Source: CAZLIC01 sp964559535 (lineage in GTDB: Bacteria; Pseudomonadota; Alphaproteobacteria; Rhodobacterales; Rhodobacteraceae). From it: DNA of 48,701 bases. Both the position numbers and the translations under genes were made by a program. A model generated the notes under the pieces. It saw only the letters and a program-made list of their open reading frames with translations. It made no database searches and was not told where the DNA came from. Below, piece after piece: positions 37,841-46,594 of the stretch (the stretch's first letter is position 1; each line of letters starts with the position of its first letter). Where the stretch lies: contig CAZLIC010000025.1 in the NCBI GenBank assembly GCA_964559535.1, positions 1 through 48,701 on the forward strand. The letters are read 5' to 3'.

Positions 37841-38494
37841 ATGCACCTGCCCGAACTGCCCCCGGATGACCGGCTGACAACCGACGGCATGGCCGCCCTG
37901 GGCACCGGCCGCGTGCTGCTGCTGGCCTGCGGTGCCCTGGCGCGCGAGGTGCTGGCCGTGGTGCAGGCCAACGGCTGGACCCACCTCGACCTGCACTGCC
38001 TGCCCGCCAACCTGCACCTCTGGCCCGACCGCATTCCCGCCGCTATCGAGGCCGAGGTGACGCGCCGCCGGTCCGGCTACGCGGCGGTCTACGTGCTGTA
38101 TGCCGACTGCGGCACGGGTGGGCTTTTGTTGAACAAATGCAAGGAACTGGGCGTCGAGATGATCGAGGGCCCGCACTGCTATTCGTTCTTTGAAGGCAAT
38201 GACACCTTTGCCGCGCTGGCCGAAACCGAGTTCACCGCCTTCTACCTGACCGACTTTCTGGTGCGGCAGTTCGATGCCTTCGTCTGGCGCCCCATGGGCC
38301 TCGACCGCCACCCCGAACTGCGCGACATGTACTTCGGCAACTACACGAAACTGGTCTATCAGGCACAAACCGACGATCCGGCGCTGGACGCCAGGGCGCG
38401 CGACTGCGCCGCACGCCTTGGCCTTGCCTACGAACGCCGCTTCACCGGCTACGGCGACCTTGCCGGGTTCCTGCAAACGGCCGCAAACGCCTGA
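37841..38494 (+). CDS. DUF1638 family protein
   Basis: 217 residues. The DUF1638 pattern is recognisable: LLACGALAREVLAVVQANGW, LHLWPDRIPAAIEAEV, VLYADCGTGGLLLNKCKELG and GPHCYSFFEG with conserved Cys and His that suggest a metal or corrinoid-related site. Function is unknown. DUF1638 genes often neighbour corrinoid-protein genes, as here. ATG 37841 with GGGGAAG upstream is chosen, and an earlier in-frame start (37775) would fall in the terminator flank. The 3' end lies 2 bp from a converging DUF3563 gene. Confidence 0.82.
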   Translation: MHLPELPPDDRLTTDGMAALGTGRVLLLACGALAREVLAVVQANGWTHLDLHCLPANLHLWPDRIPAAIEAEVTRRRSGYAAVYVLYADCGTGGLLLNKCKELGVEMIEGPHCYSFFEGNDTFAALAETEFTAFYLTDFLVRQFDAFVWRPMGLDRHPELRDMYFGNYTKLVYQAQTDDPALDARARDCAARLGLAYERRFTGYGDLAGFLQTAANA

Positions 38495-38496
38495 TT

Positions 38497-38676
38497 TCAC
38501 ACAGAAACCGGAAATCCACCCAGCATGGTGCGGGGGCGGAACAGTCCACGGTCCACCTGCCGTTGCCGCCATTCCAGATCATAGATGTCGGCGGCGTCTT
38601 CCAGATAGGCGCGCTCCTGCGCCTCGACCGAGGGTGCCTTCAGCGCGTCCACCAGCCTGCGATACATTGCGAACAT
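38497..38676 (-). CDS. DUF3563 family small protein
   Basis: 59 residues, MFAMYRRLVDALKAP then AQERAYLEDAADIYDLEWRQ, the core of the DUF3563 family. It is amphipathic, without signal or membrane segment. Role unknown. ATG 38676 is preceded by a hairpin that exposes its Shine-Dalgarno in the loop (see 38678-38699). A longer in-frame start (38760) is not family-like. Confidence 0.7.
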   Translation of the reverse strand: MFAMYRRLVDALKAPSVEAQERAYLEDAADIYDLEWRQRQVDRGLFRPRTMLGGFPVSV

Positions 38677-38677
38677 C

Positions 38678-38699
38678 GGACAACTCCTTTGCGTTGTCC
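38678..38699 (-). promoter_or_regulatory. Leader hairpin with ribosome site in its loop, before DUF3563
   Basis: On the - strand GGACAAC-GCAAAGGA-GTTGTCC is a 7-bp perfect stem whose 8-nt loop carries AAGGA, one base before the start codon. Stem melting or RNA-protein binding would be expected to alter translation. Confidence 0.5.
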
Positions 38700-38780
38700 T
38701 CCCTGCCACCAAATGTAGGGGCCTGGTCTGCCTGCGGAAACCGCCAGCGGCGCAAGCCACCCATGCGCCCGGCGGGAGGC

Positions 38781-40424
38781 TCAGGCCGACAGCAGCGCCT
38801 GCGCCGCGGCGCGTGCGGCATCGGTCACTCGGTCGCCCGCCAGCATCCGCGCAATCTCTTCCACCCGGTCCTGCGGCGCCAGCGGCACCACGGTGGACAG
38901 CGTGACCTCACCCTCTACCCGCTTTTCCACCCGCCAGTGATGCGCCGCCAGGGCCGCCACCTGCGGTGAGTGGGTCACCACAATCACCTGCGATGTCGCA
39001 GACAAGGCCGCCAGCCTGCGGCCCACAGCATCGGCTGTGGCGCCGCCGACCCCACGGTCGATCTCGTCGAAAATCATCGTCTGCCCCACGGTCTCGCCTG
39101 CCAGGCACACCTTCAGCGCCAGCAGAAACCGCGACAACTCCCCGCCCGAGGCAATCCGGTTCAGCGGCCCCGGCGGCGTGCCGGGGTTGGTGGCCACGGT
39201 GAAGGTCACACTGTCGGCCCCATCGGGCCCCGGCTCGGCCGCCGCCACCTCGGTGACAAACCGTGCGCGGTCCATCTTCAGCGGCGCAAGCTCGCCGGAA
39301 ACCGCCGCGTCCAGCCGCCCCGCCGCCGCGCGGCGGGCGGCGGACACGTCACCTGCCGCCTGCCGCCACGCCGCCTCGGCCCGCCCCGCTGCCGCCGACA
39401 GCCCCGAAAGCCCCCGCGCCCCGTCGTCCAGCGCCGCCAGCCGCGCCCGCAGATCACCCGCAAAGCCCGCCAGATCGTCGGGCAGCACGCCATGCTTGCG
39501 CGCCAGCGCGCGGATGGCGAACAGGCGTTCCTCCACCGCCTCGGCTTCGTGCGGGTCATGGGCCAGTGCCTCCAGCGCCTCTTCCGCACCGCCCTGCGCC
39601 TCGCGCAGCTCGATCAGCGCCCGTCCCAACGCCGCCACCGGCGCATCCAGCCGCCCCTCGGCCCGGTCTGCCGCCCCCTCCAGCCAGCGCAGGGCATCCG
39701 CCATCAGCCCCTCGGCGCCCTGATCCGACATCGCGTGCAGCGCCTTGGCCACATCGCCCTGGATCCGCGCCGCCGCCTGCATCACCCGGCGGCGGGCATC
39801 CAGCGCCGCTTCCTCGCCCGCCTCCGGCGCCAGCTTGTCCAGCTCGGCCACCGCATGGCGCAGGAAATCCTCCTCGGCCCGCGCCGCCGCGATCCCGGCC
39901 TCGGCCTCGGCCAGCGCGCGGCGCGTCCGCGCCATCTCGGCCCAGGCCGCGCGCAGCGGCGCAAGGTCCAGCCGGGCGAAGGCGTCCAGCATGGCGCGAT
40001 GGCCGCGGGGGTTCAGCAAGCCGCGGTCATCGTGCTGGCCGTGCAGTTCGACCAGCACCTCGCCCAGCGACCGCAGCACTTCGGCCCCGGCCCTCCGGTC
40101 GTTCACCCAGGCCTGCCGCCGCCCGTCGGCCGCGGCCACCCGGCGCAGCACCAGTTCATCCCCGGCCGCAATGCCCGCCTCGTCCAGCACGGCGCGCGCG
40201 GCATGGCCCTCGGGCAGGTCGAACACCGCCGTCACCTCGCCCTGCGCCGCCCCCGCCCGCACCACATCGGCCCGGCCCCGCCAGCCCAGCACCATGCCCA
40301 GCGCGTCCAGCAGGATCGACTTTCCCGCCCCCGTCTCGCCCGTCAGCGCGTTCAGGCCGGGACGGAAGGCCAGCGACAGGCGGTCGATGATCAGGATGTC
40401 GCGGATGTCGAGGCTGGTCAGCAC
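38781..40424 (-). CDS. recN: DNA repair ATPase RecN
   Basis: 547 residues with the SMC-like layout: Walker A LTGETGAGKSILLDALG (about 28-44) at the N-terminus, a long Ala/Glu/Arg coiled-coil middle, the signature region RIASGGELSRFLLAL and Walker B QTMIFDEIDRGVGGATADAV near the C-terminus, then QVIVVTHSPQVAALAAHHW. RecN tethers DNA at double-strand breaks. Start is GTG 40424, with GGGGG about 8 nt upstream. It follows bamD by 22 bp on the same strand, a common alphaproteobacterial order. SOS control was not evident in the short upstream gap. Confidence 0.95.
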   Translation of the reverse strand: MLTSLDIRDILIIDRLSLAFRPGLNALTGETGAGKSILLDALGMVLGWRGRADVVRAGAAQGEVTAVFDLPEGHAARAVLDEAGIAAGDELVLRRVAAADGRRQAWVNDRRAGAEVLRSLGEVLVELHGQHDDRGLLNPRGHRAMLDAFARLDLAPLRAAWAEMARTRRALAEAEAGIAAARAEEDFLRHAVAELDKLAPEAGEEAALDARRRVMQAAARIQGDVAKALHAMSDQGAEGLMADALRWLEGAADRAEGRLDAPVAALGRALIELREAQGGAEEALEALAHDPHEAEAVEERLFAIRALARKHGVLPDDLAGFAGDLRARLAALDDGARGLSGLSAAAGRAEAAWRQAAGDVSAARRAAAGRLDAAVSGELAPLKMDRARFVTEVAAAEPGPDGADSVTFTVATNPGTPPGPLNRIASGGELSRFLLALKVCLAGETVGQTMIFDEIDRGVGGATADAVGRRLAALSATSQVIVVTHSPQVAALAAHHWRVEKRVEGEVTLSTVVPLAPQDRVEEIARMLAGDRVTDAARAAAQALLSA

Positions 40425-40446
40425 CGGAACGCCCCCGCTGCGCGGA

Positions 40447-41295
40447 CTACAGCCATTCCCCGCGCACCACCTGCCGGTAGATGCTGGCCAGCCAGCTGTC
40501 GCCCTTGGCCTTGGGCTCCAGCCCCCGGCTGGTCAGCAGCTTGTAGGTATCCTCGTAGAACGGGCTGGACTGATAGTTGAAGCCCAGGATCGCGCCCGCC
40601 GTCTGCGCCTCGTCCGTCAGGCCCAGCGCCACATAGGCCTCGGCCAGCCGCATCAGCGCCTCGGCGGTGTGGGTGGTGGTCTGGAAATCCTGCACTACCA
40701 CGCGGAACCGGTTGATCGCCGCGCTGTAGTGCTTGCGCTTCAGGTAATAGCGCCCGATCTCCATTTCCTTGCCGGCCAGGTGGTCGAAGGCCAGGTCGAA
40801 CTTCAGGATGGCCGAACGGGCATAGTCGCTGTCGGGATATTTCTCGATCACGTCGCGCATGCCCTGCAGCGCCAGGAAGGTCAGGCCCTGATCGCGGCCC
40901 ACCTCGTCGATCTGGTCATAGTAGCTCAGCGCCAGCAGGTATTGCGCATAGGCGGCATCCTCGTCACCCGGATAGGTGTCCAGGAACCGCTGCGCGCTGG
41001 CGCGGGCTTCCTCGTACTTGCGGCCCTTGTGCTGGGCGAAGGCCTGCATGATCAGCGCGCGCTTGGCGAAGGCCGAATAGGGATACAGCCGCTCGACCTC
41101 GCCGAACAGGCGGATCGCCTCGTCGGGTCGCCGCTCGGTTTCCAGAGATGCTTCGGCCTGCCGGTAAATCTCTTCCGCAGGCAACTGGTCCAGCGGAGCT
41201 TCTTCAGTCTGGCGCAACCGTCCGCAGGACGGCAGGGCGACAAGGAGAAACAGCGCCGCGTATACCGCCCGCACCGCCACCTTCCTGCCCGGCAT
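40447..41295 (-). CDS. bamD: Outer-membrane assembly lipoprotein BamD
   Basis: 282 residues. Signal peptide and lipobox LPSC place the lipidated Cys at 24. Five TPR-like repeats follow (EEIYRQAEASLETERRPDEA, FGEVERLYPYSAFAKRALIM, FLDTYPGDEDAAYAQYLLAL, KYPDSDYARSAILKF, NRFRVVVQDFQTTTHTAEAL). BamD is the essential partner of BamA in beta-barrel insertion. ATG 41295 gives a normal signal. The ATG-like start at 41358 adds a hydrophilic extension. It lies between lpxC and recN, co-directional. Confidence 0.95.
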   Translation of the reverse strand: MPGRKVAVRAVYAALFLLVALPSCGRLRQTEEAPLDQLPAEEIYRQAEASLETERRPDEAIRLFGEVERLYPYSAFAKRALIMQAFAQHKGRKYEEARASAQRFLDTYPGDEDAAYAQYLLALSYYDQIDEVGRDQGLTFLALQGMRDVIEKYPDSDYARSAILKFDLAFDHLAGKEMEIGRYYLKRKHYSAAINRFRVVVQDFQTTTHTAEALMRLAEAYVALGLTDEAQTAGAILGFNYQSSPFYEDTYKLLTSRGLEPKAKGDSWLASIYRQVVRGEWL

Positions 41296-41406
41296 GATCT
41301 TCCTACCCCGTACGTCCAGTTTCAGGCCTTTCCGGCCTGCTTCGGGGCGTCCTAGCATATCCCGCAGCGGGGCGCAAAACGCCTTTCCGCGACGCGCCGA
41401 ACCGGT

Positions 41407-42327
41407 TCAGGCCACACGCGGCACATCGACCCGCGACACGCCCACCCCCGGCAGCTTCTGCTTGGTCGGGGCCACACATTCCACCAGGGTCCACGCCGCC
41501 GGGTCAGAAAAAAGCTTGCGCAGCAGGCGGTTGGTCATCGCATGGCCGGCCCGCACACCCACATAGCGGCCCAGGATCGGCCCGCCCGCCAGCGCCAGAT
41601 CGCCCATCGCGTCCAGCATCTTGTGGCGCACCGGCTCGTCCGCGTGGCGCAGGCCACCCGGAGAAAGCACCCGGTCGCCATCCACCACCACGGCATTTTC
41701 GTAGGTTCCGCCCAGCGCCAGCCCGTTTTCGCGCATCGCGATCACGTCGGATTCGCGGCAGAAGGTGCGGCTGTCGGACAGTTCGCGCACAAAGGCGCCA
41801 TTCGCCATGTTCAGCGACATTTCCTGGCGGCCGATCACCCGGTCGGGAAAGTCGATCTGGAAATCGATCTGCAACATGTCGGCGGGTTCCAGCCGGGCCG
41901 AGGCGGCACCCTCGGTCACCTCAACCGTCGACAGCACCCGAACGGCGCGCACCGGCACCGCCTGCGCCACCGTCCCGGCACGCAGAAGCCCGGCCACGAA
42001 TGGCGCCGCCGAACCGTCCAGGATCGGCACTTCGGGCCCGTCAATCTCGATCAGTGCGTTCTGGATTCCGCAACCGGCCAACGCGGCCATGATGTGCTCG
42101 ACCGTCGAAACCTGCACGCCGCGCGCATTCGCGATGGCCGTGCACAGCCGCGACGGCACCACGGCGTCCCAGCGGGCAGGCACCATGCCATCGCCCACCA
42201 CAACGTCGGTGCGCCGGAACCAGATGCCATAATCCGCCGAAGCCGGGCGCACCACGATGCGGGCCGGGCGGCCGGAATGCAGGCCCTGTCCGTTGAACGT
42301 CACCGCATGTCTCAGCGTCTGCTGCAC
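41407..42327 (-). CDS. lpxC: UDP-3-O-acyl-GlcNAc deacetylase LpxC
   Basis: 306 residues: QTLRHAVTFNGQGLHSG start, VSTVEHIMAALAGCGIQNAL with a zinc-ligand His78, IDGPEVPILDGSAAPFV, and RHKMLDAMGDLALAG containing the second zinc His/Asp cluster. It catalyses the committed step of lipid A synthesis. Start is GTG 42327, with GAGGG 5 nt upstream. It follows ftsZ by 176 bp in the same direction, as in many proteobacteria, but the gap holds its own probable promoter with an inverted repeat at 42360-42396. Length is typical. Confidence 0.96.
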   Translation of the reverse strand: MQQTLRHAVTFNGQGLHSGRPARIVVRPASADYGIWFRRTDVVVGDGMVPARWDAVVPSRLCTAIANARGVQVSTVEHIMAALAGCGIQNALIEIDGPEVPILDGSAAPFVAGLLRAGTVAQAVPVRAVRVLSTVEVTEGAASARLEPADMLQIDFQIDFPDRVIGRQEMSLNMANGAFVRELSDSRTFCRESDVIAMRENGLALGGTYENAVVVDGDRVLSPGGLRHADEPVRHKMLDAMGDLALAGGPILGRYVGVRAGHAMTNRLLRKLFSDPAAWTLVECVAPTKQKLPGVGVSRVDVPRVA

Positions 42328-42359
42328 GTCACCCTCGCCTTGCGGCCGTCATCTGCCGC

Positions 42360-42396
42360 AGTTGAGAGGTAGTAAACGGCCCTGCCGATCTCAACT
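42360..42396. promoter_or_regulatory. Inverted repeat in the lpxC promoter region
   Basis: AGTTGAGA (42360-42367) and TCTCAACT (42389-42396) are perfect 8-bp arms with a 21-bp centre, 33 bp upstream of the lpxC start, within the only AT-richer stretch of the gap. Spacing of arm centres (~29 bp, near three helical turns) suits a dimeric regulator or a looped tetramer. No regulator is named. Confidence 0.45.
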
Positions 42397-42429
42397 CACT
42401 CTTTGTGACGGTGTGTAACAGGCGAGAAC

Positions 42430-42475
42430 CCGACGCAACCGACTGAAAAGAAAAGAAAAAGTCTCGCCGGGCGGC
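42430..42475 (-). terminator. Possible ftsZ terminator (weak stem, long T-rich tail)
   Basis: On the - strand a short CGCC-GCCC-GGCG stem is followed by GAGACTTTTTCTTTTCTTTTC. The tail is unusually T-rich for this genome but the stem is weak, so partial termination after ftsZ is the most that can be said. Confidence 0.35.
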
Positions 42476-42503
42476 GGGCCTTCCGTGGTGTTGAAGCAGG
42501 CCG

Positions 42504-44147
42504 TCAGTTCGCCTGGCGGCGCAGGAAGGCGGGAATCTCGATCCGCTCCTGGTCGGCCCCCATCTCGGGCTCGTCATCGTACTGCGTCACCGGCGGCTGG
42601 GCGCGGGGTGCCGCGGCAGGCTCGGCCGCGGTGTGGCCGGCCATCCGGTTGATCAGCGACCCGATGCCGAACCGGCTGCGTTCTGCGGGCCGGGCCGCGC
42701 CGGCCGCGGGCGCCGCAACCGGGGCCGCCGGCGGCGGGGTGACGGTGCGGGCGGCGTTGGGCGTGCGGCTGACGGCGGCCTGCAGACGCGCCAGCGCCTC
42801 GGCCGAAGGCTGGCCTGCGGGGCGCGGGCGGGGCGCCACGAAGCCGGCCGCATCTTCGGCCATCCGCGGCGCCGGGGCCGTGGCGCGGGCAGGGGCGGGC
42901 GGCGGTGCCGGCTGCGGGCGGTAGGCAGGCGGCGGCAGTTCGTCGGCCATCTCTTCTTCCCACACCTCGTCGGCGGCGGGGGCGTCGAACAGCGAGGGCT
43001 CCTCGGCCATCGCCATATGTGCCGAGGCCACGGGTGCCTGGGCCACCGGCGCCGCCACGGCGGCGGGGGCATAGACCGGCGGCGCGGGCGGTTCGGCGCG
43101 GCGCGGTTCAGGTGCGTGGTGCGGCAGCGGCGCCGCCATGGTGCGCCGGGGCGCGGGCGTTTCGGCCCGGTTCGCCGCGGTGGCATCAATGCCGGTCGCC
43201 ACGACGGACACGCGGATGCGCCCCTCCATCTCGGTGTCCAGCGTGCTGCCGACGATGATGTTGGCGTCGGCGTCCACCTTGTCGCGGATGATGTTCGCCG
43301 CCTCGTCCAGTTCGAACAGCGTCAGGTCATAGCCGCCGGTGATGTTGATCAGCACGCCCTTGGCGCCGTTCAGGCTGATCTCGTCCAAGAGCGGATTGGC
43401 AATGGCCTTTTCGGCTGCCTGCACGGCGCGGTCGTCGCCCTGCGCCTCGCCCGTGCCCATCATCGCCTTGCCCATCTCGTCCATCACCGCACGCACGTCG
43501 GCGAAGTCCAGGTTGATCAGGCCGGGGCGTACCATCAGGTCGGTCACGCCCTTGACGCCCTGGTACAGCACGTCGTCGGCCATGGCGAAGGCTTCGGTAA
43601 AGGTGGTGCGTTCGTTGGCCAGCCGGAACAGGTTCTGGTTCGGGATGATGATCAGGGTGTCGACGACCTTCTGCAGCGCCTCGATGCCCTCTTCGGCCTG
43701 CTTCATCCGCTTGTTGCCCTCGAACTGGAAGGGCTTGGTCACCACGCCCACGGTCAGCACGCCCAGCTCGCGCGCCGCCTGCGCGATGATCGGCGCCGCG
43801 CCGGTGCCGGTGCCGCCACCCATGCCGGCGGTGATGAAGCACATGTGCGCGCCCGCCAGATGGTCGACAATGGCCTCGATCGACTCCTCGGCGGCAGCGG
43901 CACCGATGGTGGGCTTGGCACCCGCGCCCAGCCCCTCGGTCACCTTCAGGCCCATCTGGATGGTGGCGTCGGCGCGGCTTTGCGCCAGCGCCTGTGCGTC
44001 GGTGTTCGCCACAACGAACTCGACCCCCTCCAGCCGCTTGTCGATCATGTTGTTCACGGCGTTGCCGCCCGCGCCGCCCACCCCGAACACCGTGATGCGC
44101 GGCTTCAGTTCTTCTTTCTGCGCGCCGACTGTCAGATTGAGTGCCAT
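42504..44147 (-). CDS. ftsZ: Cell-division tubulin FtsZ
   Basis: 547 residues. GTPase core 10-~325 with VFGVGGAGGNAVNNMI, the tubulin signature GGGTGTGAAPI (110-120) and T7 loop NLDFADVRAVM. A ~200-residue Ala/Pro-rich linker follows, as usual for alphaproteobacteria. The conserved C-terminal tail (RIEIPAFLRRQ) binds FtsA and membrane anchors. It polymerises to mark the division site. The gene follows ftsA after 195 bp, a gap with AT-rich elements and two GANTC (CcrM) sites, which suggests an own cell-cycle-influenced promoter. Confidence 0.98.
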   Translation of the reverse strand: MALNLTVGAQKEELKPRITVFGVGGAGGNAVNNMIDKRLEGVEFVVANTDAQALAQSRADATIQMGLKVTEGLGAGAKPTIGAAAAEESIEAIVDHLAGAHMCFITAGMGGGTGTGAAPIIAQAARELGVLTVGVVTKPFQFEGNKRMKQAEEGIEALQKVVDTLIIIPNQNLFRLANERTTFTEAFAMADDVLYQGVKGVTDLMVRPGLINLDFADVRAVMDEMGKAMMGTGEAQGDDRAVQAAEKAIANPLLDEISLNGAKGVLINITGGYDLTLFELDEAANIIRDKVDADANIIVGSTLDTEMEGRIRVSVVATGIDATAANRAETPAPRRTMAAPLPHHAPEPRRAEPPAPPVYAPAAVAAPVAQAPVASAHMAMAEEPSLFDAPAADEVWEEEMADELPPPAYRPQPAPPPAPARATAPAPRMAEDAAGFVAPRPRPAGQPSAEALARLQAAVSRTPNAARTVTPPPAAPVAAPAAGAARPAERSRFGIGSLINRMAGHTAAEPAAAPRAQPPVTQYDDEPEMGADQERIEIPAFLRRQAN

Positions 44148-44342
44148 TGCTGTCCGCCTGCCTGTTGTTCTGCCGCCTGTCCCGTCGGGCGCGCCACCTC
44201 GAAAGCGCGCAGTCCCCGAAATTCAACTGATTCTACTCGCCACACGCCCCCGCGTCACCCGAAAAAAGGTCACAATCCACAAAATGTGGCAGGAAAACGG
44301 CAGGATTCCGCGCTATGTCGCCAACAAACCCGGATATAGCGA
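44148..44342 (-). promoter_or_regulatory. Probable ftsZ promoter region with GANTC sites
   Basis: 195 bp between ftsA and ftsZ. GATTC occurs at 44229-44233 and 44304-44308 (palindromic GANTC, the CcrM methylation site), and a CCACA-AAA-TGTGG palindrome lies at 44277-44289. In Caulobacter, CcrM methylation influences ftsZ transcription. The same logic here is an inference, as no CcrM gene is in the window. Confidence 0.4.
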
Positions 44343-45677
44343 TCACCAGTTCTCCCTGAACCATCTGATGGCCCGTCTCAGACTGCGGGCCGGGTATCGT
44401 TCGGCGGGAATCTCGAAGTCCCACCATTCATCCTGCGGATGCGCGGCAAACAGGCACAGCCCCACGGCGCTGGCAAAGGCCGGTCCGGTGGCCGCCTGCG
44501 GCAGCCCCTGCACGCGCAGCGGACGGCCCAGGCGCACGCGCTGGCCCAGGATGCGCGCGGCAAGGCCGTCGAGCCCCGGCACCTGGCTGGCGCCGCCGGT
44601 CAGCACGATCTGCTGGCTGGGCAGGCTGTCGAACCCCGCCGCATCCAGCCGCAGCCGCACCTCCTCCAGAATCTCCTCGACCCGCGGCCGCATGATGCCG
44701 ATCAGCTCGGTGCGGCTGACGGTGCGGCGGTCCTTGTCCCAGTCGCCGCTGTCTCCGCCCAGCTCGATCAGTTCGCGGTCGTCCATGCCGGTGGCATGCA
44801 CACCGCCGTGCTTGGTCTTGATCTTCTCGGCCAGGGCAAGCGGCACCTGCAGACCCTTGGCAATATCGGAAGACACGTGGTCGCCGCCCATGCGCACGCT
44901 GTCGGCATAGATCATGTGCTTGCGCATGAAGATCGACAGGCCGGTGGCCCCGCCGCCCATGTCCACACAGGCCGCACCCAGTTCCTGCTCGTCTTCCACC
45001 AGCGCCGAAATGCCGCTGACATAGGCCGAAGACGCCAACCCGGCGATTTCCAGGTCGCAGCGCTTGATGCAGTGGATCAGCGTCTGCACCGCATCGCCAT
45101 CGACCGACAGAAGGTGCATGTCGCAGGCCAGCCGGTTGCCGATCTGGCCCCGCGGGTCACCCAGCCCGGTGCGGTGGTCCAGCGCAAAGTTCACCGGATG
45201 CGCGTGCAGCACCTCGCGCCCGGTGCCGATGTCGGGCACGTCGCAGGCCGCCAGCACGCGCGCCACGTCCTGTTCCGTCACAACGCTGTCGCGCAGGTCG
45301 ATCTCGCCCGCCAGGCCATAGCTGCGCGGCTCGGCCCCCGAAAAACAGGCGATCACATGGTCCACGCGAACCTCGGCCATCTTCTGCGCCGCCTGCACCG
45401 CGGTGCGGATCGCGCGCTCGGTCTCGGCCATCTGCGCCACTTCGCCGAACCGCACCCCGCGTGACCGCGTGTTGGCCGCGCCGATGACACGAAAGGTCGA
45501 CTGCCCGGCCATCGGCCCCACCGGATCGCCCTCGCGCGGCAACCCGTCGCCGTCCAGCCGCAGGATCAGGCAGCTGACCTTGGAGGACCCAAGGTCCAGA
45601 ATCGCGATCACGCCGCGCTGCATGGCGGCCTGTCGCATGTTCCGCATGGCCCTTTGGGCCTTGTACAGGTCGGTCAT
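44343..45677 (-). CDS. ftsA: Cell-division actin homologue FtsA
   Basis: 444 residues. N-terminal ATPase region GVIAILDLGSSKVSCLILRL, phosphate-2 loop ELGAACVDMGGGATGLSIFM, LTGGASQVPGLDGLAARILG and a C-terminal amphipathic membrane helix RRAIRWFRENW, the family's anchoring end. It tethers FtsZ to the inner membrane. The start overlaps the ftsQ stop by 4 bp. Confidence 0.96.
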   Translation of the reverse strand: MTDLYKAQRAMRNMRQAAMQRGVIAILDLGSSKVSCLILRLDGDGLPREGDPVGPMAGQSTFRVIGAANTRSRGVRFGEVAQMAETERAIRTAVQAAQKMAEVRVDHVIACFSGAEPRSYGLAGEIDLRDSVVTEQDVARVLAACDVPDIGTGREVLHAHPVNFALDHRTGLGDPRGQIGNRLACDMHLLSVDGDAVQTLIHCIKRCDLEIAGLASSAYVSGISALVEDEQELGAACVDMGGGATGLSIFMRKHMIYADSVRMGGDHVSSDIAKGLQVPLALAEKIKTKHGGVHATGMDDRELIELGGDSGDWDKDRRTVSRTELIGIMRPRVEEILEEVRLRLDAAGFDSLPSQQIVLTGGASQVPGLDGLAARILGQRVRLGRPLRVQGLPQAATGPAFASAVGLCLFAAHPQDEWWDFEIPAERYPARSLRRAIRWFRENW

Positions 45678-46594
45678 AAGTCGCTCTCGCTCTCTTCGGG
45701 CAGGATGCCGCTGGCACGGCGCAATTCGGTCAGGGCATAGGGGGCCAGCCGCAGCGACGGCCGTTCGGGCAACCGCAGGTCCACCGCCAGGATGTCGCGC
45801 GCCAGAATCTTCTGTGTCTCGTCCAGCGCCAGAAGCTGCTCCAGCGCCAGCATCGGCTCGGCCTCGGGCAAAAGGATGCGCTGGTCACGGTCCAGCACCA
45901 GGTCCCAGCGCCGCTCGCCCATGCGCACCAGCCCGCGGAACCGCGCGGTCAGCGGCGCCGCGGTGGCAATCAGCGCCATGGCCTCGGCCGCGGCGCGATC
46001 GGCCCCCTCGCCCGCGATCAGCGGCAGGTCGGCACGGGCGTTGCGGTGTTCAATGCCGGCAATAGGATTCCCCTCGGCGTCCAGAAGGATCAGCCCCTGC
46101 GGCGCCCGCCACACCAGTGCAGGCTCGCGCTCTTCCACCCGCGCCTCCAGGATGCCGCCCGACCTGATGCGCAGGGTCACCGACTTCACCGCAGGCAGGG
46201 TCATCACCCGGTCGCGCGCGGCAATCAGGTCCAGGTCCAGCGAACTGACCGGCAGCGGCAGCGCCAGCGTCTCGCGCACCATCGCCGCCAGCGGGGCCGA
46301 CGACCCTTCGACCGACAAGAGCGTCACCATGAACTCGGGCCGCGACTTCACCTCGTCGCGCAGCGTGGCCAGCATCTCGCTCAGCCCCTCGCGCCGTGTG
46401 TCGTCCGACAGGTACAGGCCCAGCGTGAAGGCCAAGAGGAACGTGGGCAGCCCCACCCGCGCGGCGCGACGGATCAGCGGCGTCAGCCACAGCCGCTGCA
46501 TGCGGTAGGCCCAGCGGCTGGGCGCCGGGTCGCGGCGCGTGCTGTCGGGCTGCGGACGCGGCAGCCGTGGGCTGCGGAACATCAGCGATCGCAT
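45674..46594 (-). CDS. ftsQ: Divisome protein FtsQ
   Basis: 306 residues. Basic cytoplasmic N-terminus (residues 1-~45), single membrane segment VGLPTFLLAFTLGLYL, then a periplasmic POTRA (LPLPVSSLDLDLIAARDRVM, VKSVTLRIRSGGILEARVEE) and beta domain. ATG 46594 has AGGGA 7 nt upstream. Two other in-frame starts (46621, 46582) exist, the last overlapping the ddl stop as TGATG. The gene couples ddl to ftsA in the dcw order. Confidence 0.93.
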   Translation of the reverse strand: MRSLMFRSPRLPRPQPDSTRRDPAPSRWAYRMQRLWLTPLIRRAARVGLPTFLLAFTLGLYLSDDTRREGLSEMLATLRDEVKSRPEFMVTLLSVEGSSAPLAAMVRETLALPLPVSSLDLDLIAARDRVMTLPAVKSVTLRIRSGGILEARVEEREPALVWRAPQGLILLDAEGNPIAGIEHRNARADLPLIAGEGADRAAAEAMALIATAAPLTARFRGLVRMGERRWDLVLDRDQRILLPEAEPMLALEQLLALDETQKILARDILAVDLRLPERPSLRLAPYALTELRRASGILPEESESDL

